DNA of 64,000 bases from Zea mays (taxonomy: Eukaryota > Streptophyta > Magnoliopsida > Poales > Poaceae): assembly GCF_902167145.1 (NCBI RefSeq), contig NC_050101.1, positions 135,934,990-135,998,989 on the forward strand. Direction: 5' to 3'. Every line of letters begins with the position of its first letter. The first letter of the stretch is position 1. This document shows positions 11,143-22,847 of this stretch, piece by piece. Made by a program: the position numbers and the translations under genes. The notes under the pieces were generated by a model. The model was not told the origin of the DNA and did not search any database. It was given only the letters and a program-made list of their open reading frames with translations.

Positions 11143-12466
11143 ATGACTACGCGCTGCTGCCTGGTCGTCGCCACTCTCCTCGCGGCGCTGCTCTCGGTCA
11201 GTGCCAGCCTCGAGTTCGGTTTCTACAACAAGACGTGCCCCAGCGCCGAGACCATCGTGCAGCAGACCGTGGCCGCCGCGTTCACCAACAACTCCGGCGT
11301 CGCTCCGGCGCTCCTCCGCATGCACTTCCATGACTGCTTCGTCAGAGTAAGCCCGCACATGCATGTTTATTCGTCATCAAACAAAAAGAAAAGTATCGTC
11401 TCCAGCCTTTTTGCATGACCTCACAGACTAGATTTATGATGATTTCCATGTCATAACTTTTCTCATCTAGAACAACACGACGTGGCCATTTGCATTATTG
11501 CAGGGCTGCGACGGCTCGGTGCTGATCGACTCCACGGCCAACAACAAGGCGGAGAAGGACTCGATCCCCAACAGCCCGAGCCTGAGGTTCTTCGACGTGG
11601 TGGACCGCGCCAAGGCGTCCCTGGAGGCGCGGTGCCCCGGCGTGGTGTCCTGCGCCGACATCCTCGCCTTCGCGGCCAGGGACAGCGTCGTGCTCACCGG
11701 CGGCCTCGGCTACAAGGTGCCGTCCGGACGCCGTGACGGCCGGATATCCAATGCCACGCAGGCCCTGAACGAGCTGCCCCCGCCCTTCTTCAACGCCACC
11801 CAACTCGTCGACAACTTCGCCTCCAAGAACCTCAGCCTCGAGGACATGGTTGTCCTCTCCGGCGCACACACCATCGGCGTCTCGCACTGCAGCAGCTTCG
11901 CCGGAATTAACAACACAGGCGACCGGCTCTACAACTTCAGTGGCTCATCCGACGGGGTAAATTTCCCCTCCGACCATCTTCCGTTCCCTAGATAGTTCTC
12001 ATGTGATTATTATCCACTGCTACTGCTATATATATGGCCTACTATACAGATTGATCCTGCGCTGAGCAAAGCCTACGCGTTCCTCCTCAAGAGCATTTGC
12101 CCGTCAAACAGCGGCCGGTTCTTCCCCAACACGACGACGTTCATGGACCTCATCACGCCGGCCAAGTTCGACAACAAGTACTACGTCGGCCTCACCAACA
12201 ACCTGGGCCTCTTCGAGTCGGACGCGGCGCTGCTGACCAACGCAACCATGAAGGCGCTGGTCGACTCCTTCGTGCGCAGCGAGGCCACGTGGAAGACCAA
12301 GTTCGCCAAGTCCATGCTCAAGATGGGGCAGATCGAGGTGCTCACGGGGACGCAGGGCGAGATCAGGCGCAACTGCAGGGTCATCAACCCTGCTAATGCC
12401 GCCGCCGACGTCGTCCTTGCCCGTCAGCCAGGTTCATCAGGATCCACTGGAGTGGCTACAAGCTAA
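11143..12466 (+). CDS. Class III (secretory) peroxidase, three exons
   Basis: Exons 11143-11346, 11504-11956 and 12050-12466 (both introns GT-AG, phase 0) encode 357 residues, a normal length for the family. These enzymes oxidise phenolic substrates with H2O2 in the wall or vacuole (lignin, suberin, defence). Signal peptide residues 1-22, mature start [11 protein letters not shown]. The distal haem site has Arg59 and His63 (RMHFHDCF); proximal His190 is in [10 protein letters not shown]. The eight cysteines that form four conserved disulfides are all present. Several N-x-S/T sites suggest glycosylation. The C-terminal tail after NCRVINPA is about 24 residues long and could be a vacuolar-type extension, but this is unproven. 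Coding sequence is strongly GC-rich, as usual for such maize genes. The only local oddity is the fresh retrotransposon 748 bp upstream. Confidence 0.96.
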
Positions 12467-12623
12467 CCATATCTCGGTGTGTCTGCAGTGTGTTTGGTGT
12501 GGGATGTGATATAGTATATTGCAATAATCTAGAAAACTGAAGAAGAAGCAGGTGATGACCACACTCTGTAGTGCATCACGCGGTGCGTGTTCATTTAACC
12601 GTGGCGTTTGATTGTGAGGATGA

Positions 12624-12629
12624 AATAAA
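12624..12629 (+). other. Candidate poly(A) signal of the peroxidase gene
   Basis: AATAAA 158 bp after the stop codon, a plausible near-upstream element for 3' end formation. Plant signals are degenerate, so this is suggestive only. Confidence 0.35.
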
Positions 12630-14462
12630 ACACATGTATGACCACATCTGATTATTAGTGATACAAAAAAAACTTGATTGAACATGTGCTTTGACCAAAA
12701 GAATCGTCGGCAAATCGTTCTACGAAGCCCTTGCAGATTGGACGTCATACTCAATTCATCAGTTACTATCCAACCTAAGACCAAGAAAAAATATCTGCGC
12801 AGCATATGACACCCTTATCCTAAAAGTATATGCAAAAAAAAAGAGGCAATAAACATGGCTATCGTGCATTTACAGAATGCTGGACAGTTGCCCGATCAAT
12901 GGAACCAACTTGTCAAATCCATTTGAATGCAACTATTTAGAAATATGTGCAATCCCTATTGCAAATCATAAATGCTATTGTGCTTAATAACCGTCAATAT
13001 TATGTACTTGGGGCTCTGTAGTTAAGTTGCTCTCTTGCAGAAGAGAACTCTATAGTACAACTTTATTGCAGATCATAAATCCTCAATTTTGTGAAACTTG
13101 TGCCCCGTTTGGAGAAACAGACTGATGCCGAGTTTGTAAAAAAAGAATATATATGAAGACATACATGGAAAATGCACAAAGTCATGGAATGCAGTGAAAT
13201 TTAAAATTCTTCATCGTGGGAAAAATACAATTTCCTTGATAATGGAACATACGACTTAGAACCATTGATGCTTGTATTTAGTACAACTCAGTGCCATGTC
13301 ACACAACAGCTAGAAAGTTATTGTGCTTTTAACTTGTTCACAACAAGGAACAAGTATAATAAGTGAAGAAAAAAAGCGTGTGATCCCTGTAAGCTGCTAC
13401 AGCTACCCCCTTCTGCATTTTTCACATCACCGTTATTCGTAGAGCTTTCCAGTTTGCTAAGCATTGTCATTATCAAAGGAAAAGTCAATGCTGAGAATGC
13501 TGATTTGGAAAGGTTACGGAAAAGTAAAGTCTTGAACAGGCATTGCTTCTGACCTTCAGTAACTCTGGAAGGATTGTTTTTTCTTTTCCATTTCTGTTGC
13601 TTGCAACGTTGCGCTATGAAGCTGTGTCCTCCTAACTTTCTCCACAAGAATTAAGTCAAGGATAGCTCGAGACGAAGCACAAATGTAAGCTAAAGTGAGC
13701 AGTTTCAACAGCTGTAGTGCAAAATTACAAGTAGTCGACACAACAACAGTGATTAACAGTGCATTCTAGCTTGCTCCTTCAGAAATAACCTGCCGATAGT
13801 AGCAACCAGAGGAACAAGTCAGTCAATTCGTTTTTTTTTTTTGGAATGTAAATCAATTTGTTCAACAGATGGTTTGTCAAAAAGAAGGTTATGTTTTCTT
13901 TTTTTTCAGAGGATGCATATGGAGAGTGGTGGATTACATGAATCTTCCTGGCAGATTGGCGATGGCCACAAAAAAGAGTCTTGCACGAGCAGAGGAGCTC
14001 TTCCACTTGGCATTGATTTTCTTTCAGTACCCGTGTCTGGCTCTCTGCATATTCTGCGGAGGACATTGTCACAATGACATGGAGGAACACAGGTACATAT
14101 GTCACAGTGTTCCGGATGGAAATTTCCCGTTGGCATCTTCTCTGTTCTCACTGACCTTCCTGCAAAAGGACATATCACCCATCAAGCTCCTGAAAGCTAC
14201 GACATCGGATCACGAATAGGGACCTCTTACCATATCCCTCCTTGGCTCTTACGCTCCAACAACCTGGCTCTCGCATCCTGAAGTGACCTGTGCACTGAGC
14301 CCAAGGAGGAGAGTGGTTACTCTCTTCTGAACGGCCCGCGGGACGTCCCTTGACCGTGAGCCCGCCAAGTGGCCATTTCGTCGAGCACCTCTACCGCGTG
14401 ACGGTGTGAGGCTTTCCCTCCCACTGGGCCGTTCCCTGGCGCTGCTGAGCCGAGTCACCGCA
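12630..14462. other. Intergenic, no gene recognised
   Basis: Mostly AT-rich single-copy-looking DNA downstream of the peroxidase, becoming GC-richer at 14280-14460. Short ORFs are present on both strands but have no recognisable motifs, codon bias or splice structure. Nothing supportable was found. Confidence 0.5.
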
Positions 14463-14465
14463 TTA

Positions 14466-14593
14466 GGGCTTGTTTGGGATCAAAGGTAATGAAGTGTATT
14501 GAGGGGGCTAGAATCCTCTACTACTTAATTTTAAATAGTGAGGGATTATAGCCCCCTCAATTCCCTCCATTACCCTTTGTCCCACACAAGCCC
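14466..14593. mobile_element. Tourist-like MITE (PIF/Harbinger type), 128 bp
   Basis: The ends GGGCTTGTTTGGGA and TCCCACACAAGCCC are inverted repeats, and the whole sequence is close to a palindrome (for example GAGGGGGCTA inside the left arm and TAGCCCCCTC inside the right). It is flanked by TTA at 14463-14465 and 14594-14596, the 3-bp duplication typical of Tourist elements. Confidence 0.85.
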
Positions 14594-14596
14594 TTA

Positions 14597-15779
14597 GCGT
14601 CACTCGACGTCGCTAGGTCGCCGTGATGGCGTGATCCTCACCGTGGAGCACAGCAGCTGGTCAGCCTGATTGTTAGTCTGATCTCATGAGGCTCAGGGGG
14701 TGGCCGATTGCCCGAGTCTGTGCCCAGCTTCATGCCCTGATCGAGCGTACAAATAATCATATTATTGCGGCCTTGTGTTACACACTTACACCAAACGCTA
14801 TATACACTAGAGGATGCCAACAAACACATGTTACATGAAAATAAAATATATATCTATAAAATTCAATGCAAATCTTTTTTTTGTTATCAAGTAAGAACAA
14901 AAAAATTCATAAATTGTTTTATACATTATTTGTTCTCTATAACAAAAAAAATGTGAAAAATTCTATATATTCTCTACGACAAAAAATTATATCTATCATT
15001 TGAGAAAATATATGATAAATTTAAGGTTTACTTTTTATGTAACTTTATAAGCTCAATGCTAAAAACAATAATATGAATTTACATATGATTTTATACCATA
15101 TTTATTCATAATTAATGAAAAACCCAAAAAATTGATATCCGAATAAGTATCATTTTCCTTCCCTAGACATGTACTTGATGTAACATGGAGTGTGGCTAGT
15201 GTCGGGAAGGCCGGCTGTAAGGAAATGGAACATCAGTCCATTTGACTAAGTGATTTTGGTTTGTATAATCAACATAACATGTGGACTTATGCATCTGCAA
15301 GTGTTTATGTTTTATAGTCCGCATGATGCAAACTAGATTGGACAGAGGCTATGAGGATGCAACATCTCAAAAGAAGACTTAAAAGACTCATAGAAGACTT
15401 ATAAATGTTCAGGACAGTGATGCTGATTTTTCTTATCCAGTGTTTGTTTGTATTGTTGTGAGTAGACGAGCAAATGACCGAGGAACCAGGAGCTCAGCAG
15501 GTTGAAGAAACTGAGCAGGAGCTTATTGAAGGCAAGTTGTGCCCTTGACCACTCTCCTTTACCGAATAATGTTCTATATAATCATTGTGGCATGTTTACG
15601 CTTAATTTTGATGGAACCTAATAGATCACTCTAGTTTGGTTCACCTTATACCTTGCTTACCATTGGACTTTTGGGTAGTTCTGCTATCGCTCTATGTGGT
15701 TTTGGGTGTTAAGATAAATTTGACACATGATCATTCTTTATTACTACTGTTGATTTATTTATTGTTCATGGTAAAATTA
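14597..15779. other. Intergenic, no gene recognised
   Basis: AT-rich DNA (especially 14820-15130) with no supported coding region. The distal part may be the eroded beginning of the LTR annotated next, but I could not find a convincing LTR start. Confidence 0.4.
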
Positions 15780-16741
15780 TCGTGTTAATTGGAACATGGA
15801 GAACCATCTGGGAAAATAATGCTACCACAAGGGTGGAATGGGAAACCCTTGGCCAAGTAATTAGGAAACTAGGGAGTGACTACCTTACCTGAAAGGGGTA
15901 AGCGGGGAGGCGTCGTTGTAGAGTATAGGGAGGTTCTTGGGTCGGACTGTCTGTTTAGCTTTTCGAACAAGGGATTCCTATATTTCTTTCTTCCTGAATC
16001 CGTAGCAAATTTTCTCGAACTAGTTGAACTTCGCAAAGGCCGCGTAGTGTTACCTTGCCTCGTCTTCTCGGTAGAGATGAATGAGACTTCTAGACCCCTT
16101 GGTAAATGGGTAGCATGGCTTGTGGGTAAAGATGTGCAACCTTTGTATAGTGTAAAAATGGTATATCAGTCGTGCTCACGGTTATGAGCGGCTCGAACAC
16201 TTACGTGATTAACGAGTAAACTTAATTTATCATATGCATTGCATTATGAGTTTTATTATTAATTTTAATATATTATTACTTTGGGTTGGTATATACTTAC
16301 CTCTAGTAATTACTAATAAAATTTGACTAACTTATTAAAAACAATACTCAGATTTAATTATTATTTGTTGATAGCCTTGTACTTCACATGAGCCTCCACC
16401 GTAAGTGAGCTCATGCACATTATTTCTCCATACTTGTTGAGCGATGAACTTTTATGAGCTCACCTTTGCGATAAAACCCCCCACAGGTGAAGAGCTAGTG
16501 ACCCAGAGGAGGACTACTATGAGGAGTTCGATGAAGTCTAGGTGGCGTCTCCCCGTCAGTTTGATAGCGCCGATGAAATAATATTAGTTCGATTTATTTA
16601 TTATCATTTATTTTGTAAGACATTTCCGTTGTAATAAAGTTTGTGACATTTATCTCTATATATTAAGTCATTATATGTGTTAGTCTTTTTAGCGCACATA
16701 TGATACGTAACCGGGGTTGCTCCTTAAATGCAGGTGTGACA
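15780..16741 (+). repeat. Degenerate LTR related to the LTR of element E
   Basis: Several blocks match the reverse complement of the 7655-8820 part of element E's LTR in the same order. Examples are GGGAAAA..AGGGTGGAATGGG, GGCTTGTGGGTAAAG, and TATCAGYCGTGCTCACGG followed by TTATGAGCGGC near 16160-16190. It ends in GGTGTGACA at 16741, like the TGTGACA end of that LTR group. Heavy divergence and no visible partner LTR suggest an old solo LTR or fragment in plus orientation. Its left border is uncertain. Confidence 0.6.
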
Positions 16742-16784
16742 TAAAGGTACCTCAGTTCATAAGAGAAGGTCGGTTAGATCGATC

Positions 16785-17085
16785 TCTATTCTTATCTAGC
16801 GAACGTCCGGATAAACTTTATGTAACTAACCACGTCTTCTTAGACTATAAAAAGAGGACGGTGCGTCCCTAGGACAAATCATCTGATCACATTGTATATA
16901 GACAATGAACACTAAAAGGACATAGGGTGTTATATGGTTCGAACCTGTCTAAATCTTCGAACCTCTTATATATTTACCTCTAAATCTTTGAATCTCTTAT
17001 ATATTTACCTTCATTTCTTGATCTCGCAATCCACCCTATAAATTCACTACCGTAATATTGCTGGATACCACGTACGTTCAACGAC
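16785..17085 (+). repeat. LTR-like fragment next to the CRSH 3' end
   Basis: An ACTATAAAAAGAGG TATA-like box is followed by phrases common in grass gypsy LTRs (ACATAGGGTGTTA, GAACCTGTCTAAATC, CGCAATCCACCCTATA). No boundaries or target duplication could be defined. It may contribute to the 3' flank of the CRSH gene. Confidence 0.3.
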
Positions 17086-17158
17086 TATTTACAGATCAGT
17101 GCTGGAGTCACCTCTCAGTGTGGTATACATACAAAACAACAATAAGATGGCTGCCAGG

Positions 17159-19700
17159 TCAGCCCACAAGCAATTTGTCACTGAGCTCCTTGCGGTACAC
17201 ATGGATGAGACCTGCACTGTCGATCGTGTGCAGCTTCTCCTTCAAGATCTTCCTATAGTGGTTATCATCGTCCTCCAAGTTTCTCATCACTTCGATCTGA
17301 TAAACAAAGACATTTGCAGGATATCAGAATCTCACTTCCGCCCTCAAGGCCAGTTTCACAATTATTATGTATCTAGATGAGCATATTGCACATATGTAAC
17401 TAAAACTACCTGTCTCTGGAATGACTCGAATTCGTCAGAGCTCAAGGAGCCGTCACTGTTTGCATCAAGAAGATGCATGAGCTCTGTTGCGTCTTCGCCT
17501 CCAGCACCTAGATCCTCCATCACCTCAGTGAGCTCCTCGATGCTGATTCTCCCATCCCCATTTTTGTCAAGCTGACAGAAAGCCGGGTTCTTGCAGTTCC
17601 CAACTACGTGGTCACTGCCTGGTAGGTCTCGTAGGCGCAGAGCTGCTAACTCCGCTGCCGCCAACATAATAGTCTTGAGCCTTTTAGCCTGGATAACATA
17701 ACAAGGAGTGGTGGTTCTAAGCAATACCCATATAGCATCATTCAGTTTAGTACATAGTTCTTCATTTCTTTTGTCAACTTGCCATCGAAAAACACTGGCC
17801 TTTGTCAAGAGTTAACTTTCAAAACTTACTAAATCCAATAATTGGATGAAATGTAATAGAAGGAACAGGACTAGAATCAGGGTAGTTTTTTTACCTCTCC
17901 AGGATCAGTAAGACCACCCTTGTAGAGAGAGTGAGATGCCTCTCCACCAACAGCAAACCTATGCATCTCCTTGGTGCGTATCTGTACCTCCATTAATGGC
18001 CTCACCTTCCCAGGTTCACTGACATCGATGGCCACATGCAAGCTCTGGTAACCATTTCGTTTTGGGTGAGTTATATAATCTTTTGTTCTACCCGGGATTT
18101 CCTTCCACATAGCTTGAATAATTTCATGTGTCCTGTGGCAAGCCCTAGGGCCCCAATCAGATGAATTGCCACCACACCGAGGCTCCAAGATTACCCTCAA
18201 ACCTAGAATGTCTTTAACTTCTTCTGGCTTCCGTCCATCTTTTACTAGCTTCTTCATAGTACTGAAACGGCTTTTATACCTCCCTTGAATTGAGATGTCC
18301 TGTGCAATCCTCCTCAACTCATTATCAGCCTGCAGTGCTTGAAGCAACTGCTCCTTGTACAAATTTATTATAGCCTTGCAGTCACCTTCTTGGCTTCTCA
18401 ACCACTGATCAACATGGTCATAGGAATGAGGAAACAAGTAACGAAATGAAAGATCCTCTAATTCTAGTGACAGATTACCCGCTCCAACAGCATGTGCAAG
18501 TGGGGCATATATCTTCATGACTTCGAGAGATTTTATCTGCTGCAAATACTTAGGGAGGTAATCAAGGTGTCTCATCATATCAAGCTTCATTCCAAGCTCC
18601 AATATGACTGCCCTGATATCATAGTATGAAAGAATAAACCTTCTCAATGTGCTTGCACCTTCATCATCCAATACGTCAAGCTTCGAAGGAGCATGCTTAA
18701 TCCTTAAGCTGTCATGCAGCAAATGAGCTGTGCTGATCCCAATCTGTGTTTTTACATCCCTCATTCTTACAGCTCCTGCATCTAATGCTTCTCTTAGTAT
18801 GCCGGCTGATATGACTTCAGCATCCATCTGTGTTCAGCATTCAATTCAAAAGCCTGGTAAACTTTGAGAGCTTGATGGGGCAAAAATGTGCAATTTACGA
18901 AATGCAGGAAAGTTCTGATTCAAGAGAGGTCCGTTATCATTAGGAAATGTAAGTATGTTAACTTTGTTAAGTGAACAGAGTAATCTGTAGCATAACATTA
19001 AGGAAACAGTGTTAGTCAACAAGCTAATGCATGCACTCCATCAGAAATATTTTACTCATTTAAGCATAGATGATGTCTATATTTAACGATAGTAAAGTTT
19101 GTGTCCTCTCGGTGAATCACCTCAGAATGAAATATACCTATAGATTTTCACCAAACTTACAAATTAAGCTAACACTCGTATAAGCTATATTCTTGTTCCA
19201 ACATAATAATGCAATTAACAGGCTAACTTCAGATCATCAGGTAACCAACAAACCCAATCCTGTATTCAAAGAGACGAACCTTTGCACCAAAAATGGAACA
19301 GAGGAGGTGGCATTCGACTATGGTACGTTACCTGGAGGTCAGCGAGGGTCGCGGCGACGGCGAGCGCGCGTGCGAGTGCCCGGCCGCCCTCCACGTCGCG
19401 GAGGGCGGGGAGCGCCAGCTTCAGCACACGGAAGAGCAGGCTCGACGAGGAGGACGTCGCCAGGTCCTCCCCCATCCGCTCCGTGAGCTCGTTGAACGCG
19501 CACACCAGCTCCGCCACCAGCCGCCCGCCTCCATCTGGCAGCGGTGGCAGCATGGACGACGGGGCGGGCAGGGAAGACGAAGCGGCTGCTGCTGCGGCCG
19601 GGAAGCGCAGGCGGTGCAGGCGCGGTGGGCCGCAGCGAGTGCGGGCGCGGCGGTACGGGTGGCCGCCGGCGGGGACGGGGGCGGCAGTGGCGGTCGCCAT
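17159..19700 (-). CDS. CRSH: Calcium-activated RelA/SpoT homologue (chloroplast (p)ppGpp synthase), four exons
   Basis: Minus-strand exons 19700-19332, 18827-17895, 17688-17410 and 17296-17159, all phase 0 with GT-AG introns, encode 572 residues. The N-terminus is Ala/Arg/Pro-rich and looks like a chloroplast transit peptide. The SpoT-like HD region (about 125-250) lacks the catalytic dyad: the position usually LLHDVVED reads ILREALDA, so hydrolase activity is expected to be absent. The RelA/SpoT synthetase domain (about 290-430) keeps YKSRFSTMKK, DILGLRV, PKRNGYQSLH and EVQIRTKEMH. Two canonical EF-hand loops lie at about 475-486 (DKNGDGRISIEE) and 509-520 (DANSDGSLSSDE). This synthetase plus EF-hand fusion is the hallmark of CRSH, which makes (p)ppGpp in plastids in response to Ca2+. 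The start codon has a good context (ACCATGGCG). Confidence 0.95.
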
Positions 19701-19992
19701 GGTAAGGTGGGCCCTTGGGCCCTGCTCGTCCGGCCGACGGGACGGATTGGGGGAGTTGTTACGTGGCGATAACGTGGGGTGGTTGTTTTATTCGGAATCC
19801 GGAGAGGTGCCAATTGGCTTGGGCTTTGCCACGTAAGCATTTCCCTCCAAGCTGCTGTCTTCCTTACCTCTAGTTGGAAGAGCAGCGATTGAAAAGGCAA
19901 CTGATATGAAGTTTTTGTGGCCACCAGATTTGTGAAGCATGAAGTTTGATTGAACTTTAGGACTAATTTAGGAACTCAAATCCACTCTGGGA
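19701..19992 (-). promoter_or_regulatory. Short CRSH promoter region, bounded by a transposon remnant
   Basis: Only about 290 bp separate the CRSH start codon from the truncated MuDR-like transposase. A CCAAT motif (in GCCAATTGGC near 19809) and CACGTAA/ACGTGG ACGT-core elements are present. I see no clear TATA box, which is common for plastid-protein genes. Confidence 0.4.
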
Positions 19993-22199
19993 TTAAAGAT
20001 TGTTCTCTTTCTCAACCAGAGCAAATGCTAGGGGAACTAGCTTGTTGTTTGCATCAACGGATATGGCAATTAGAAGAGTGCCCTGGTACTTGCTGAGAAG
20101 AAACGTGTCGTCAATTGAAAAGATAGGACGATAATGCCGGAAGGCATCCACACACTGAGGAAAGCACCAGAACGCACGGAAGGATATATGTCTCCCATCA
20201 ATCCATGCATTTGGTTTAGGGATGTACTCATAATGCATGCCTGGATTGACTGCCTTCATTGCATTTAAAAGAATAGGTAGCTGCCCGTACCCAGACTCCC
20301 AGTCCCCATATATCATCTTCCACGCACACTACTTAGCCCTCCAAGCTTTACCATATGTTATCTTATACTCATCAAACACATTCTCCACAATCCTCATGAT
20401 TGTCCTAACCTTCATATTTGGTTCCGACTGCAGTATTCCCATAAGCCGCTTCCCAATGAGGGTAGATGTCAATTGGCGATGTTTCATCGTTAACTCATGT
20501 TCAGCACAGGTGTGTGGCCCCACTACTTTTGTTATCTTCCACTTTGCGATGATCATTTGTATCCTAGCACAGACCCTCCATGCACAGTTATCCTTGTCGC
20601 ATACAACCGTGTAACGACGTTTCTCGTACGAATGAAGTACTCTATACGGCCTCTTACGTAAGACTGCATAATGCTGCAACCACCTCTTCAAGGCAGTCAG
20701 GTCCTTGAAGACCCTACCCTTTTTCAATCATCATGCTAGGACCGGCCTCAGGAGCATCTAGTAGCTCATCATCCCTTCCTTCTGCATTTACCTGATGAGA
20801 AAGACTAAGATCGCTGAACTCATGCACTCTTGGATCCCAACCGTCTAGAAAAACACGTTGCAACATCTCAATGTCACTATCTGTGAGTTCACCAACCGGG
20901 CGATCATCATCTGAATTGGCAGCCATAGCAAAGGCATATGGCTCCTCTTCATTCCTAAACTCAGGACTGTTAGAGGCAATAAATCCATCACCGAAGCAGC
21001 CACGTGCCATGGTCTGCGGATCAACCACAAGAGCAGGGGTAGAGATGGCAATGGGGACCCGATCCCCGATTCCCCGCGGGGAATTCCTCTATTAGGGGAT
21101 GGGGATGGGGGAGTTCCTTCCCCACGGGGATGTAAATGGGGGAAAATTCTCCCCCGACGGGTAAACGGGGACGGGGATGGGGAAGCATTCCTCATCCCCG
21201 TTCCCCGCGGGGACCCGTTAAACTTACATGTGACAATGTTTTCATGTAATAGTTAATGATAAAAATACAGAATTACCTTGTCAGGAGATCACCCGTTGTA
21301 CAAATACATTGATTTTAATGCATACATAATGATTTTTACATCTAACAATGTGTATAAGTGACAATGTTTTACATTAATAACAAATGAAGTACGATTTAAT
21401 TATAATTTAAGTGGGGATGGGGATACCCGACGGGGATTTATCCCCGCGGGGAACGGGGATGGGGAAGAAATGTCCCCCGCAAGCATTCGTGGGGATCCCC
21501 GCGGGGAAATTTTTTCGTCGCGGGGACGGGTTTGGGGAGCTAAAACTCGATGGGGAATTCCCCGTTGCCATCCCTAAGCAGGGTCTCTCCTGCAATATGT
21601 ACAAGATGATCAGTCCCACGTCAAATGGAATGAGCAAAGTGCTCATGGTCCAAAATGAAGATGTAATGCCGATGAAACTTACTGCAATTGGTTTATGCCA
21701 AAGGGATACACGCAGCAGAATATGTCTGCAGGCCATCTCCCAGCTGACTTAATGAGATCAAATTGGGGCCAGATTGAGCATCAGGAACAGTTGACACGTC
21801 ATCGATATCACGATCAAAGTCTTCAGGGGGACGGTGTACTACAATCGGACGCACCACAACCTCCATGAGTTACAAATGGGTCTTCATAGCCGAAGTAACA
21901 TAATTATCCCAATCCAGTTGAGAATCAATTGGGATGACTCGTCTTATGACATTTGGTGGATGACCAATGTTAAGCACTCCGTCAACCGCAATGTCATCAT
22001 CTTCATGGTAACCTAGCTTTTGTTTAGCCTTTGTAAACACATCACTCAAGGAGGGTCTACCAACGAATAGTACCAGCACGTGTCGCATGTCAATGAACTT
22101 GGCATTTCCATACGGATCTTCTTCCACATTGCCTCCATGATATAAGCTCAAAAAAATTGTCCATCTATTTGAAACACGAATTAAACATTCAATGTCCAT
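19993..22199 (-). pseudogene. Broken MuDR/Mutator-like transposase (MULE), C-terminally truncated
   Basis: Reading on the minus strand from an ATG at 22199 (MDIECLIRVSNRW). Parts in order: N-terminal region with GRPSLSDVF and VIPIDSQLDWDNY (22199-21870); fragmentary middle (21870-21577); acidic stretch (21028-20714); MuDR DNA-binding-like domain with VFKDLTALKRWLQHYAV and the C..C..H motif DNCAWRVCAR (20727-20329); then the start of the MULE transposase domain with FSIDDTFLLSKYQGTLL, where the first catalytic Asp lies, and ending VEKEN (20316-19993). The frame is broken several times, a 537-bp hAT-like element interrupts it at 21040-21576, and the rest of the catalytic core and any SWIM finger are missing. 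It cannot encode an active transposase. It abuts the CRSH promoter. Confidence 0.85.
21040..21576. mobile_element. hAT-like non-autonomous element inside the MULE transposase, 537 bp
   Basis: Terminal inverted repeats TAGAGATGGCAA and TTGCCATCCCTA. Flanked by AGCAGGGG (21032-21039) and AGCAGGGT (21577-21584), an 8-bp duplication with one mismatch. Both ends carry repeated GGGGAT / CCCCGCGGGGA blocks, the middle is AT-rich, and there is no ORF. Confidence 0.8.
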
Positions 22200-22286
22200 T
22201 ATGATGGTTATTGCATAACCACAACCCACTAATAACGAAGATCTAACTAATAACTAAATACTAACCACCTAATACCTAACAACGAA

Positions 22287-22839
22287 CATGCCCGTGCCAG
22301 GGGGAGTGCAAGGTGTTCACCGGAACAGGGCCCCACAAAATCTAGGGCCCCAAATATATAAGTCTGCAGTATATTTATATAATAGAAAATATGCATTAGA
22401 GCATCTCCAAGACTATTTTTAAATTTCACTCTCTAAATTATCATTTTGAGAATCACTTTGTATTTATTTTAATCTCCAACAACTTTTCTATATCTTGTTT
22501 GTATTTTTAGAGTCATTCACGTTTTCTATCTTTGGCTAGCGAGAAAGTTAGAATAGAAGATGATTATTTTTTGATAGCCATTTAAATAAGTTGTTAGAAG
22601 GGTTTTTTTTCAAAAAAAATATATTCATATCAATTAGAAAAAATATAGTCTTTTGGAGTGGTCTTAGTCTTTAATTATTTACTCATGCGTCTATTCCATA
22701 ACTGTGAGACGTGAGTTTAGTCACAGCTCATATACGTGCAGTACGATATTTTATTCACTGCCAGTCGCATCCTTGACTAATAAAAGAGGCCTCATTTCAG
22801 AATTTGTACAGGGCCTCAGATTTTACCGGCACGGCCCTG
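22287..22839. mobile_element. hAT-like element, 553 bp, with a nested MITE
   Basis: Flanked by ACAACGAA at 22279-22286 and 22840-22847 (8-bp duplication). The ends share an imperfect inverted repeat (left CATGCCCGTGCC; right, reversed, CAGGGCCGTGCC), followed by related GGGCCC/AAAATCT blocks. No coding capacity. Confidence 0.7.
22399..22663. mobile_element. Possible PIF/Harbinger-type MITE nested in the 553-bp element
   Basis: Starts GAGCATCTCCAA and ends with the near-inverse TTTTGGAGTGGTC; flanked by TTA at 22396-22398 and 22664-22666. AT-rich, 265 bp, no ORF. The inverted repeat is imperfect, so confidence is moderate. Confidence 0.55.
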
Positions 22840-22847
22840 ACAACGAA

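Noticed and set aside
13779..14219. Overlapping ORFs of about 110 codons on both strands between peroxidase and CRSH
   Set aside because: No domain, no codon bias, and frames open on both strands. Not supportable as genes.
19282..19836. Plus-strand ORFs opposite CRSH exon 1
   Set aside because: Shadows of the GC-rich first exon. The minus strand has the transit peptide, splice sites and continuing RelA/SpoT protein.
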